From Patescibacteria group bacterium (lineage in GTDB: Bacteria > Patescibacteriota > Gracilibacteria > UM-FILTER-43-11): a DNA stretch of 35,721 nt. The stretch covers positions 1 through 35,721 of the forward strand of contig JAJDCF010000099.1 in assembly GCA_029260955.1 (NCBI GenBank). The letters are read 5' to 3'. Positions 16,230 to 23,411 of the stretch are shown one piece after another (positions within the stretch are counted from its first letter, which is position 1; the number at the start of each line of letters is the position of its first letter). The translations under genes were made by a program, and so were the position numbers. The notes under the pieces were generated by a model. It had not been told where the DNA came from and did not search any database. It worked only from the letters and a program-made list of their open reading frames with translations.

Positions 16230-16557
16230 GTATAGCAAATGAAGGAAGAACCTGAATTTGCACGGTAAAATTATGAACATAATCACCATCCACACCAGCC
16301 AACTCAACTGTGCGCTCATTACCTGAGCCATTCACGATCACATTGCAACTCAGCTCATCAACAGTATAAACATCACCAGTATAATCATTATCACGACTCA
16401 ATTGAATCAATGCCTCCTCAAGGCAACCCTCTGCCTTAATAAAGGTAATTTCAGACTGAGTTCTATGAAAAGTATTATTCCTACTGGATATTCCTAGCAA
16501 GGTCATAGATACAATAATCAAAGTTATTACTGATCCAAAGACAATAATAGTAGTCAA
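16213..16557 (-). CDS. PilX-like small pilus protein; true start probably upstream
   Basis: The nearest ATG/GTG/TTG start is TTG 16557, giving 114 aa. The N-terminus is one membrane helix (TTIIVFGSVITLIIVSMTLLG), then KAEGCLEEALIQLSRD, which matches the A-x-x-C-L-E-x-A-L motif seen in PilX/pseudopilin-like proteins of Patescibacteria. In frame before the TTG lie codons for IFNFQAKRKGAIA, up to a TGA at 16605-16603. A basic segment ending in Lys-Gly directly before the helix is what this family normally has, so translation may begin at ATT 16596, 16 bp after the previous gene's stop. The C-terminal half is a small beta domain. Confidence 0.65.
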   Translation of the reverse strand: MTTIIVFGSVITLIIVSMTLLGISSRNNTFHRTQSEITFIKAEGCLEEALIQLSRDNDYTGDVYTVDELSCNVIVNGSGNERTVELAGVDGDYVHNFTVQIQVLPSFAILDFSY

Positions 16558-16612
16558 TGCAATCGCGCCCTTTCTTTTTGCTTGGAAATTAAAAATAAGA
16601 AGTCATTAAATA

Positions 16613-17161
16613 TTAAGATTCTTTTCGAACAGAAATACTGGTTCTTGTTGAAAGAGTATTGTCAAAATTAAGGTCATTATCTGGATTGATACTGGAAATA
16701 TCCAATTCAATTTGAACCATCTCAGGATTACCACCCTGAGTTATATCTGTCACTACAAAATTGGTCACATTAACATGATCTGAAGTTATATCGACAGCTG
16801 GATTGCCCCCTTGAGTCAGGCGCAATTTGCGAATACTAACAGAACGACCACCAGTATTTACATTCTTCGTGTAGGTGTCGAAGGTCATAACTGTACTATC
16901 ATTTACGACAAGCTTGCCAGGGTGCGAACCATAAACTGAATCAGTGTGCAGAGATTCCCCTTCTCGCATAACAGAGGTAGCAAGTTGCAAAACCTGCGAG
17001 GAATTCTCAGTAACCTCATTTGCAATCTGCAAGCGACTTCCTGAAAGCTGAATCCTCCAAAAAAGACTCAAAGTGATCGTAAAAAGAATCGAGAAAATAG
17101 CTATGTATATGATCATTTCGACCAATGTAAAACCACTGTTTTTAGGAAATTTAGATTTCAA
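16613..17161 (-). CDS. Minor pseudopilin, PilW/GspJ-like
   Basis: This 182-aa protein starts at ATG 17161. The leader MKSKFPKNSG precedes FTLVEMIIYIAIFSILFTITL, a type III signal with Glu5. The body (NEVTENSSQVLQLATSVMREGESL) and later beta strands fit the GspJ/PilW pattern, and no Cys is seen. It lies 11 bp after the GspI-like gene and 16-55 bp before the PilX-like gene, depending on that gene's start. Minor pseudopilins of this type prime pilus assembly at the tip. Confidence 0.8.
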   Translation of the reverse strand: MKSKFPKNSGFTLVEMIIYIAIFSILFTITLSLFWRIQLSGSRLQIANEVTENSSQVLQLATSVMREGESLHTDSVYGSHPGKLVVNDSTVMTFDTYTKNVNTGGRSVSIRKLRLTQGGNPAVDITSDHVNVTNFVVTDITQGGNPEMVQIELDISSINPDNDLNFDNTLSTRTSISVRKES

Positions 17162-17172
17162 ATTGTTTATTA

Positions 17173-17685
17173 TTATTCAGGTGGTGGCTCAGGTGGTGGG
17201 GTTGGCCATACAGCCGGATTAACATAGTTTGTTACGTAATTATCCATTTGCAATGTCCTAGCCTGAGAATCAGAAGGTGTCCAAGAAAGATCAATGGTAA
17301 CCTGTTTTATATCTGGATCAACATCAGCGCTACTAGTAACAATATTCCCTGAATTATCTCGCAAAACATCTGCTACTGTTACCACCCTGGTAAAACCATT
17401 GTAAGTATCTGAACTTCCGACAAACTCCCAATAACCATTGGTATCACTAAAGCCATGGGTGCCATTCGTAAGGCTAGACCAATTGTTGTTTCGAATTGAT
17501 TTAACTGCCTCCCAACTCTCGACCAACAAAGCGTTAGCACTTACTGCTTTGGCATTTTCTAGGCTAGTCAAATAACCCCCAATTGCTGTTCCAGATAAGC
17601 CAGCAGCAAAAATCATAAACAAAGCAATGGCCACTATTAGCTCTAGAAGCGTAAAACCCTCTGTTTTATTTTGCTTAAGATTCAT
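17173..17685 (-). CDS. Minor pseudopilin, PilV/GspI-like
   Basis: This 170-aa protein starts at ATG 17685. The leader MNLKQNKTEG precedes FTLLELIVAIALFMIFAAG. After the helix come ALLVESWEAVKSIRNNNWSSL and a beta-rich domain with VTIDLSWTPSDSQARTLQM, a typical GspI/PilV pattern. The C-terminus is a Pro/Glu tail (PTPPPEPPPE), unusual for the family and perhaps exposed. It sits 5 bp from the upstream gene in the pilus operon. Confidence 0.8.
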   Translation of the reverse strand: MNLKQNKTEGFTLLELIVAIALFMIFAAGLSGTAIGGYLTSLENAKAVSANALLVESWEAVKSIRNNNWSSLTNGTHGFSDTNGYWEFVGSSDTYNGFTRVVTVADVLRDNSGNIVTSSADVDPDIKQVTIDLSWTPSDSQARTLQMDNYVTNYVNPAVWPTPPPEPPPE

Positions 17686-17690
17686 AAGAA

Positions 17691-18170
17691 TTAAGAACTA
17701 TAATCAACCAAGCCCAACGCGTTAATAGTAATGGTGTATGTTAAATCTTCTGCCGTCATAACCAAATTACCGATAGAAGAAGGTGTGCCATCAGATTTAC
17801 TGAAAACAATCTCTCTTGGACCTCCAAAATTTAGCTGACTAAAGGTGAGTGAATTCGGAAATTCAAAAACAAGATCAAAGGCTGTGTCTCTTCCACCATA
17901 ACTACTACCCTGAAAGAATGTATACCCATGTAATACAGATAAATCATCAAAATATAAACCCCATGAGGCATCATTCTTTTGAATAACTGAATTCGATCTG
18001 GCCTCACGAAGATTTTGAACAATCTGATAACCGTTGTACTTAAGATTATTTCGTCCAATCAAATTACCGAAGGCTACGGCTGCCATGGCAAAAGTTAAGC
18101 TCAGGACTACAATAACCAGAATGAGCTCAATCAGTGTAAAACCCTCTGTTTTGCCTATTCTTTTTTTCAT
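17691..18170 (-). CDS. Minor pseudopilin, FimT/GspH-like
   Basis: This 159-aa protein starts at ATG 18170, directly after the TAG of the pilC gene. The leader MKKRIGKTEG precedes FTLIELILVIVVLSLTFAMA. NGYQIVQNLREARSNSVIQKNDASWGLYF is characteristic of GspH/FimT, where a long helix is followed by a beta sandwich. The rest is beta-rich and has no Cys. It is the first of the pseudopilin genes in the operon. Confidence 0.85.
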   Translation of the reverse strand: MKKRIGKTEGFTLIELILVIVVLSLTFAMAAVAFGNLIGRNNLKYNGYQIVQNLREARSNSVIQKNDASWGLYFDDLSVLHGYTFFQGSSYGGRDTAFDLVFEFPNSLTFSQLNFGGPREIVFSKSDGTPSSIGNLVMTAEDLTYTITINALGLVDYSS

Positions 18171-19256
18171 CTATCTGATGCTTCCGGATATTGAATAAAT
18201 TGGCCCCAGAATAGAAATGGCTACAAAGCCAACAATCAAACCCACAAAAATAAGTAGAAGTGGTTCCAAGGCAGTCATTAAATTCTTGGTTTGATTATCA
18301 ACCTCGCGCTCATATGAATCAGAAATATTGTTAAATGACTCTTCAAAAGATGCTGTTCTCTCACCAAGTGCCAACATTCGCAAAAATAGACTGTCAAAGA
18401 GCCCCGGGTAATCTTGCAGGGAATCTGAAAGGGTCTCCCCCTTAGAAATAAGAGGTATAATTGAGCGCATAGCTCTGCGGTAATATATGTTAGTCATAAC
18501 ACCTTCCGCATATTCCAAGCTTTGGTCGATGGTCACTCCACTTTTCAAAAGTGAGTACATGACCCTTGCAAAGTGAGCCATAATTATTTTTTTATACAGT
18601 TTTCCAAAAATAGGAATATGGAGCAAAACCCAATGGGTCAAAGGGCGAGAAAACTTTCTTCTTACAAACCAAGTAAAGGAAGCAATAAACAAAACCATTC
18701 CCCAAAAGATTTCTTTGCCATACTCCTTAAATGACTGCGCAAACCAAAGAAGAATCTTGGTAGACATGGGTAATTCTGTCTTTAAACTCTGAAAAAGTGG
18801 CAACAGATTCGGCAACACAAAGAATGAAACCGACAGCCCTAAGCCAATTATTGCGATAAAAACAAATGTTGGATAAGTGAGTGCAGCCCGTAATTTTTGG
18901 CTAAACTCGGCTTCCCTTTTCAGGGAATCATGAAGCTCTAACAGACTTTCTTCCAGCGATGCTGAAAGCTCACCGGTTTTGATAATATTCAAAAAGAAAA
19001 TCGAAAAGTACTTTGGATATTTTGAAAAAGCTTCAAAAAGGTAAGCACCATTATTTACCATTCCAACGACATCGGTTAGAACTTGTTTCATTCGACCACT
19101 AGACTGAGACAAAGCTAGCTGCAGCGTATCTGTAATGCTGTATCCAGCCTTAATACCCGCATGAAGCTGTTCCACCAGCAAAAGACGCTCCTTGAAACTT
19201 ATACCTCCAATAATAATTTCTTTACTGCCTAGTTTTCCAGTTTGTTTATTAAGCAC
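18171..19256 (-). CDS. pilC: Type IV pilus inner-membrane platform protein PilC (GspF family)
   Basis: This 361-aa protein starts at GTG 19256, 8 bp after the pilB stop. It has two T2SSF domains: the first near KERLLLVEQLHAGIKAGYSITDTL, the second near HFARVMYSLLKSGVTIDQSLEYA. Three membrane helices are visible (FVFIAIIGLGLSVSFFVLP, IFWGMVLFIASFTWFV and LLLIFVGLIVGFVAISILG). The G-E-R-T-A-S-F-E-E box closes the second domain as in other PilC/GspF proteins. It is somewhat shorter than the usual 400 aa because the N-terminal lead-in is reduced. PilC transmits PilB rotation to extract pilins from the membrane. Confidence 0.95.
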   Translation of the reverse strand: MLNKQTGKLGSKEIIIGGISFKERLLLVEQLHAGIKAGYSITDTLQLALSQSSGRMKQVLTDVVGMVNNGAYLFEAFSKYPKYFSIFFLNIIKTGELSASLEESLLELHDSLKREAEFSQKLRAALTYPTFVFIAIIGLGLSVSFFVLPNLLPLFQSLKTELPMSTKILLWFAQSFKEYGKEIFWGMVLFIASFTWFVRRKFSRPLTHWVLLHIPIFGKLYKKIIMAHFARVMYSLLKSGVTIDQSLEYAEGVMTNIYYRRAMRSIIPLISKGETLSDSLQDYPGLFDSLFLRMLALGERTASFEESFNNISDSYEREVDNQTKNLMTALEPLLLIFVGLIVGFVAISILGPIYSISGSIR

Positions 19257-19264
19257 GAAAAATT

Positions 19265-21253
19265 TTATTGATTTATCACTCGGAAAAATTCGTTGAGCGT
19301 TGTTTTTCCTTCAAAAACTTTGTTTAAGCCATCTTCTAAGATCGTTACCATTCCATTAGCTACAGCCGCTTTCTCAATCGCTTCCTGCGAAGCCTCAGCT
19401 ACAATTAAATCCCTAAGGGCCTTATTGATTTCCATGACTTCCGCAACTACTGTTCTTCCTTTATAGCCAGAGCCTCCACACTCTTTACACCCCTTCCCTT
19501 TGAAGAGTCTTAAAGTAGATCCACCCTCCGAAAAGAAACGCTTCCTAAATATATCGAGTTTCTCTTTTGTATTGATAAACGTACTTTCAATTTCCTTGAG
19601 CTCTTTCTCGGTGAGCTGATAGGTCACCCTACATGCATTACATATCATTCTGGTAAGTCGCTGCGCAACAATCAAATTTAACGTAGAAACAATTGAATAG
19701 GGGTCCAAACCCATCTGAATTAAACGCAAAGGAGCCAAAGCTGCGCTACTAGTATGTAAGGTAGAAAAAATCAAATGACCAGTAAGGGCGGCATGAGCAG
19801 AAATTTTAGCTGTATCTAAATCACGAATTTCACCAATCATAATAATGTCAGGATCCTGACGCAAAAGTGACCTCAGGCCATCGGCAAAATTAAGATTAGT
19901 TTTTGGATTAACCTGAACCTGATTGAGCCCAAAAAGACCGTATTCAATAGGATCTTCAATGGTTGAAATATTTACATGCTCTTTATTTAAACTCGTTAAC
20001 AAAGAGTATAGAGTAGTCGTTTTACCGCTACCTGTTGGCCCTGTAACCAAATTCATTCCCTGAGTTTTTTGGATGTTCTTTTGAATGACTTCGATATCTT
20101 TTGCGCTGTATCCTAATTCTTCCAGTGTCATTTCTTGAGACTCTGAACTCAGAAGGCGCAGAACCATTTTTTCGCCGTAATACGAGGGTAGAATAGATAC
20201 ACGAAAGTTAATTACACTATTGTCATACGTGACCTTAAAACGCCCATCTTGTGATGAGCTATGCTCGTCTGTGCGCAACTTAGAAAGCACCTTAACATGA
20301 TTGACCATGGTTTCAAGAAAGTTCATCGGAAGTTTAGCGACATTCCCCAAAACCCCATCGATACGCAATCTAATTCGAATCTCGTCTTCAAATGGTTCAA
20401 TATGAATATCTGACGCTTTTCTGTAATAAGCCATCAAGACTATCGTATCGAAAATGGTCGAAATATTATTCAAGGTATCCAACTTGCCTATATCTACAGT
20501 CGCTCGCTCAATCAGGTGCTGAAAGCCACTTAGGCTATCTTGACGATATATACGTTGTGCTTCCCTAATTTCTCCGGGGGTACTGTACATCGCAATCGCT
20601 TTCTTGCCGGTCTTCTTTTCGAACAAATGCAAAAAATGTAGATCAATGGGGTTGATCATGGCTAAATAAATCCCATTTTCATCCTCTTGATAGGCAAGTA
20701 CACCTTCGTTTTTCGAAACCTCCTCTGGAATTAAAAGGGTAATATCCGAGGAAGCTCTGGTATTTTTGAGGTTAACATAAGAAGTTTCAAAGAAATCCGC
20801 TACAACTCTTCCCACCTCAAAAAACTTCATAATATCCAAATGCACAATGGCATCAATGATGTTCTCGCCCTGCTTCTGATTAAGATCAAGTATTTGCTTA
20901 TTCTGATCGGCAGTAAGAAGGCCTAATCCCTCAAGATGAGTTAGAATCTTCTTATTAAGATCTGAATCATAATGAGAACTTTCGTCACCAAATCGCCTGA
21001 CAGTCCACGTAGGATCTTCGCTCTCTTCTGATTCAATCTCACTTCCTTCTTCCACTTTCTTCTCTATGCCTTTGTCATCTTCACTAACTTCTTGTTTATC
21101 AAGCTTCTTCACATCAGTGCTATCCGCTTTCGCATCATCCTCTAGACCCTTGTCCTCAAGAGGCTTAGCCTTAAACAAAGAAGCTTCCTTTTTGACCCTC
21201 TGTTTTTTAGAAGTTGCCCCTTTCTTCTGCGTCTTCTTTGAAGGCTTAGGCAT
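19265..21253 (-). CDS. pilB: Type IV pilus extension ATPase PilB
   Basis: This 662-aa protein starts at ATG 21253. The first 80 or so residues are a Lys/Glu-rich tail with no fold. An MshEN/T2SSE N-domain then follows (LNKKILTHLEGLGLLTADQNKQIL). The ATPase core has Walker A GPTGSGKT at 405-412, an Asp box, Walker B DIIMIGEIRD at 469-478 and a His box TLHTSSA. A zinc finger is formed by C538/C541 and C589/C592, as in GspE/PilB. These features make it the extension ATPase, not the retraction ATPase PilT, which lacks the zinc finger and N-domain. It is the first gene of a ten-gene operon on this strand. Confidence 0.96.
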   Translation of the reverse strand: MPKPSKKTQKKGATSKKQRVKKEASLFKAKPLEDKGLEDDAKADSTDVKKLDKQEVSEDDKGIEKKVEEGSEIESEESEDPTWTVRRFGDESSHYDSDLNKKILTHLEGLGLLTADQNKQILDLNQKQGENIIDAIVHLDIMKFFEVGRVVADFFETSYVNLKNTRASSDITLLIPEEVSKNEGVLAYQEDENGIYLAMINPIDLHFLHLFEKKTGKKAIAMYSTPGEIREAQRIYRQDSLSGFQHLIERATVDIGKLDTLNNISTIFDTIVLMAYYRKASDIHIEPFEDEIRIRLRIDGVLGNVAKLPMNFLETMVNHVKVLSKLRTDEHSSSQDGRFKVTYDNSVINFRVSILPSYYGEKMVLRLLSSESQEMTLEELGYSAKDIEVIQKNIQKTQGMNLVTGPTGSGKTTTLYSLLTSLNKEHVNISTIEDPIEYGLFGLNQVQVNPKTNLNFADGLRSLLRQDPDIIMIGEIRDLDTAKISAHAALTGHLIFSTLHTSSAALAPLRLIQMGLDPYSIVSTLNLIVAQRLTRMICNACRVTYQLTEKELKEIESTFINTKEKLDIFRKRFFSEGGSTLRLFKGKGCKECGGSGYKGRTVVAEVMEINKALRDLIVAEASQEAIEKAAVANGMVTILEDGLNKVFEGKTTLNEFFRVINQ

Positions 21254-21273
21254 AATTGGGATTTCTTTATAAT

Positions 21274-21293
21274 TAAATCCCTATATTATAGCA
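21274..21293 (-). promoter_or_regulatory. Extended -10 promoter of the pilus operon
   Basis: Read on the minus strand: TGC (21293-21291), TATAAT (21290-21285), then ATAGGGATTTA. All 20 bases equal the promoter core at 711-730 before the first surface gene. The -35 region is poor. The leader to the pilB ATG is about 25 nt. It lies between the end of the SLH gene and pilB, so the pilus genes have an independent start. Confidence 0.7.
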
Positions 21294-21355
21294 TAAACAA
21301 GCACAAAAATAAAGGTTTTATAGCTTAGAAAAGGCAATTCTACCTATTTGACTAT

Positions 21356-22417
21356 TTAGTCCTCAGCTCCATCTACCTGTACCAAGATTTCACGAGCTCT
21401 TTCTTTGATGTGTTTTGCAATAGGCTGGGTCGCATTATTGGCTTCCCAAGCCTCAGTTGCCTTATCAATTGCATCGTTTGCTACCTTAGCTGCAGCTTCA
21501 TTGTCTCCTTTAATACCAAGAACAAAGGAATCAACTAACCAATCATAAGCCCTGGCAATCTTGGCAGCGCCTAGAACAACATTGTTATCAGGCATATTTT
21601 TGTAAGCCTGCTGAGTCAAATCAACGGCAAGATCGGAAGAGTTCTTAGCATAAGCCACTATATTTGCCGCTATATATACTTCAATTTGAGCCATTTCTGC
21701 TTCAGCCCTGCTTAACAAAAATTGCGTATCCTTGCCATTCAAAATAATGGAAAGTAAATACATCATATCCATCACCTCACCGCGAGTCAGGGGTTTGGCG
21801 GCATCTACATTCCCGTCAGCATCACGAGCAGCTATGCCAAGCACTACTGCGTAATTTACATAGTTCGCGTACCAAGCATCTAAAGGAATATTTGGTGCCA
21901 CTTCTTTACCCTCGAATGCGGACACATCTATGTTATTTGCAACAAGCAGCATTTTAAGGAACTCCGCCGTATTAACCTGACGTCCTGGAGTAAAAGTACC
22001 ATCGTCATCATTTCCCTCTACAAAGCCAAGCGCTCGTGCCTTCATCACGAACGGAGCAAACCAATCCCCTTCTGCGACATCCGGAAAATGCTCACCAAAA
22101 ACCTCATCAGACTCAATATCGGACCCCTTAAGAATGATCTTAAGAACTTCCGCTCTGTTAATTGCACTTTCAGGCTTAAAAGTCCCATCAGCATAGCCTC
22201 CTATAACACCTTTTTGGCTCAAATAGGTAATAGCTGTGTAATTAGGATGTGTTCGATTAACATCACTAAAGCCTGTACTGATTATTTGGCTACCAGATGA
22301 AGTTGAAGCTACTGTTTCAGCTGAAGCCAAAGGTGCACCAACGCCAAAGAAGATAAGCACCGCAAGTAGAGAGCTAATCTTTTTTAAATAAGCTATTTTT
22401 CGCTTCTTAGTAATCAT
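21356..22417 (-). CDS. SLH-domain surface protein
   Basis: ATG 22417 (353 aa) is chosen over a GTG 12 codons upstream because it follows the AAAATAAAAATG leader seen at other genes and begins a normal signal peptide (ITKKRKIAYLKKISSLLAVLIFFGVG, cleaved after ASA at about 33). Three SLH domains follow (about 50-97, 106-155, 170-220), each with the family pattern: F-x-D-V or an equivalent, A/G-x-x-G-(F/Y/L)-V-x-G and R/T-(A/G)-E-(V/F)-x-(K/D)-M/I. The last 130 residues are Ala-rich helices (EMAQIEVYIAANIVAYAKNSSD and others) with no clear family. It would be anchored to the cell-wall polymer. Its own promoter lies between it and rpsG. Confidence 0.88.
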   Translation of the reverse strand: MITKKRKIAYLKKISSLLAVLIFFGVGAPLASAETVASTSSGSQIISTGFSDVNRTHPNYTAITYLSQKGVIGGYADGTFKPESAINRAEVLKIILKGSDIESDEVFGEHFPDVAEGDWFAPFVMKARALGFVEGNDDDGTFTPGRQVNTAEFLKMLLVANNIDVSAFEGKEVAPNIPLDAWYANYVNYAVVLGIAARDADGNVDAAKPLTRGEVMDMMYLLSIILNGKDTQFLLSRAEAEMAQIEVYIAANIVAYAKNSSDLAVDLTQQAYKNMPDNNVVLGAAKIARAYDWLVDSFVLGIKGDNEAAAKVANDAIDKATEAWEANNATQPIAKHIKERAREILVQVDGAED

Positions 22418-22443
22418 TTTTATTTTTTTTATTTTGTGGAAAA

Positions 22444-22472
22444 AGCATAGCACTTTTACCTAGTTATCGCAA
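22444..22472 (-). promoter_or_regulatory. Promoter of the SLH gene
   Basis: On the minus strand: TTGCGA (22472-22467), a 17-bp spacer, TATGCT (22449-22444), with the TGC extension directly before the -10. It sits in the gap between the rpsG stop and the SLH start, so the SLH gene does not depend on read-through from the ribosomal operon. Confidence 0.55.
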
Positions 22473-22475
22473 GTT

Positions 22476-22940
22476 CTATCGTCTGTTGTAGCGAGCCAAG
22501 TGAGCAAATGCCTTATTGGCAGCTGCCATTCTGTGAACATCCTCACGCTTCTTGAAGGCAGCACCAGAATCCTTGCTAGCTTCCAAAAGCTCAGCAGATA
22601 GTTTTTCAGCCATGGTTTTACCCTTTTTAGAACGACAAGCACCGATGATCCATCGAATAGAAAGAGCAAGCTGACGTTTTGGCTTAACCTCCACAGGAAT
22701 TTGGTAAATACTACCACCCACACGCTTGGCACGAACTTCCATGTTAGGCATAACATTAAGAACCGCCTTCTCAAAGATCTCTTCTGGGGTTTTGATTCCC
22801 TGATCACGCATGATCTTCATGGCATTACTGAAAATAGTTCTAGAAATTGATTTTTTACCACCATGCATCATGCAGTTGATAAACTTTTCTTGGATCGCAG
22901 TGGATCCCTCTGGAATGTATATAACTTTAGCTTTACTCAT
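22476..22940 (-). CDS. rpsG: 30S ribosomal protein S7
   Basis: This 154-aa protein starts at ATG 22940. It has the full S7 pattern: KFINCMMHGGKKSISRTIF, the A-L-N-V-M-P-N-M-E-V-R-(A/S)-(K/R)-R-V-G-G block, PVEVKPKRQLALSIRWII and the C-terminal HRMAAANKAFAHLARY. S7 binds the 3' domain of 16S rRNA and organises the 30S head. It is the last gene of the rpoB-ssb-rpoC-rpsL-rpsG operon. The usual next gene, fusA, is absent here. Confidence 0.98.
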   Translation of the reverse strand: MSKAKVIYIPEGSTAIQEKFINCMMHGGKKSISRTIFSNAMKIMRDQGIKTPEEIFEKAVLNVMPNMEVRAKRVGGSIYQIPVEVKPKRQLALSIRWIIGACRSKKGKTMAEKLSAELLEASKDSGAAFKKREDVHRMAAANKAFAHLARYNRR

Positions 22941-22957
22941 TATTTAGAATTTGGAAA

Positions 22958-23377
22958 TTATGACTTCGGTTTCTTAGCTCCATAACGACTACGCCCCTGC
23001 CTGCGGTCCTGAACACCCTGACAATCAAGGACACCACGTACAATATGATAAGGCACACCAGGCAGATCCTTAACTCTTCCACCATAGATAGTAACCACTG
23101 AGTGCTCCTGAAGATTGTGACCCTCACCCATGATGTAAGCATTTACCTCTTTACCATTGGTTAGGCGTACACGAGCAATTTTACGCAAAGCCGAATTAGG
23201 CTTTTTGGGGGTAATAGTGGTTACCTTAACGCAAACACCACGCTTTTGAGGAGCACCTTTTTTCAAGGTTACAGCCTTACCCTTAAGAGAATTAAAGGTA
23301 TACTGCAACGCTGGAGCCTTGCTCTTCTTTTTTTGGTTACGCCTTGATTTGCGAACTAACTGATTGATTGTTGGCAT
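22958..23377 (-). CDS. rpsL: 30S ribosomal protein S12
   Basis: This 139-aa protein starts at ATG 23377. It begins PTINQLVRKSRRNQKKKSKAPAL and contains the decoding-site loop TPKKPNSALRKIARV, with the Lys linked to streptomycin sensitivity in other bacteria retained, and the GGRVKDLPGVPYHIVRG loop. The C-terminal CQGVQDRRQGRSRYGAKKPK is normal apart from the extra Cys. S12 sits at the decoding centre. It lies 17 bp before rpsG. Confidence 0.98.
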   Translation of the reverse strand: MPTINQLVRKSRRNQKKKSKAPALQYTFNSLKGKAVTLKKGAPQKRGVCVKVTTITPKKPNSALRKIARVRLTNGKEVNAYIMGEGHNLQEHSVVTIYGGRVKDLPGVPYHIVRGVLDCQGVQDRRQGRSRYGAKKPKS

Positions 23378-23411
23378 AGAAATTGAAGTCTTAAAAAACT
23401 ATTAAATGGCT

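Noticed and set aside
16230..16331. PilM-like gene starting at the first possible start (361 aa)
   Set aside because: It would overlap the PilX-like coding region by about 119 bp in another frame, and the extra residues are simply that gene read out of frame. TTG 16229 gives a normal short overlap.
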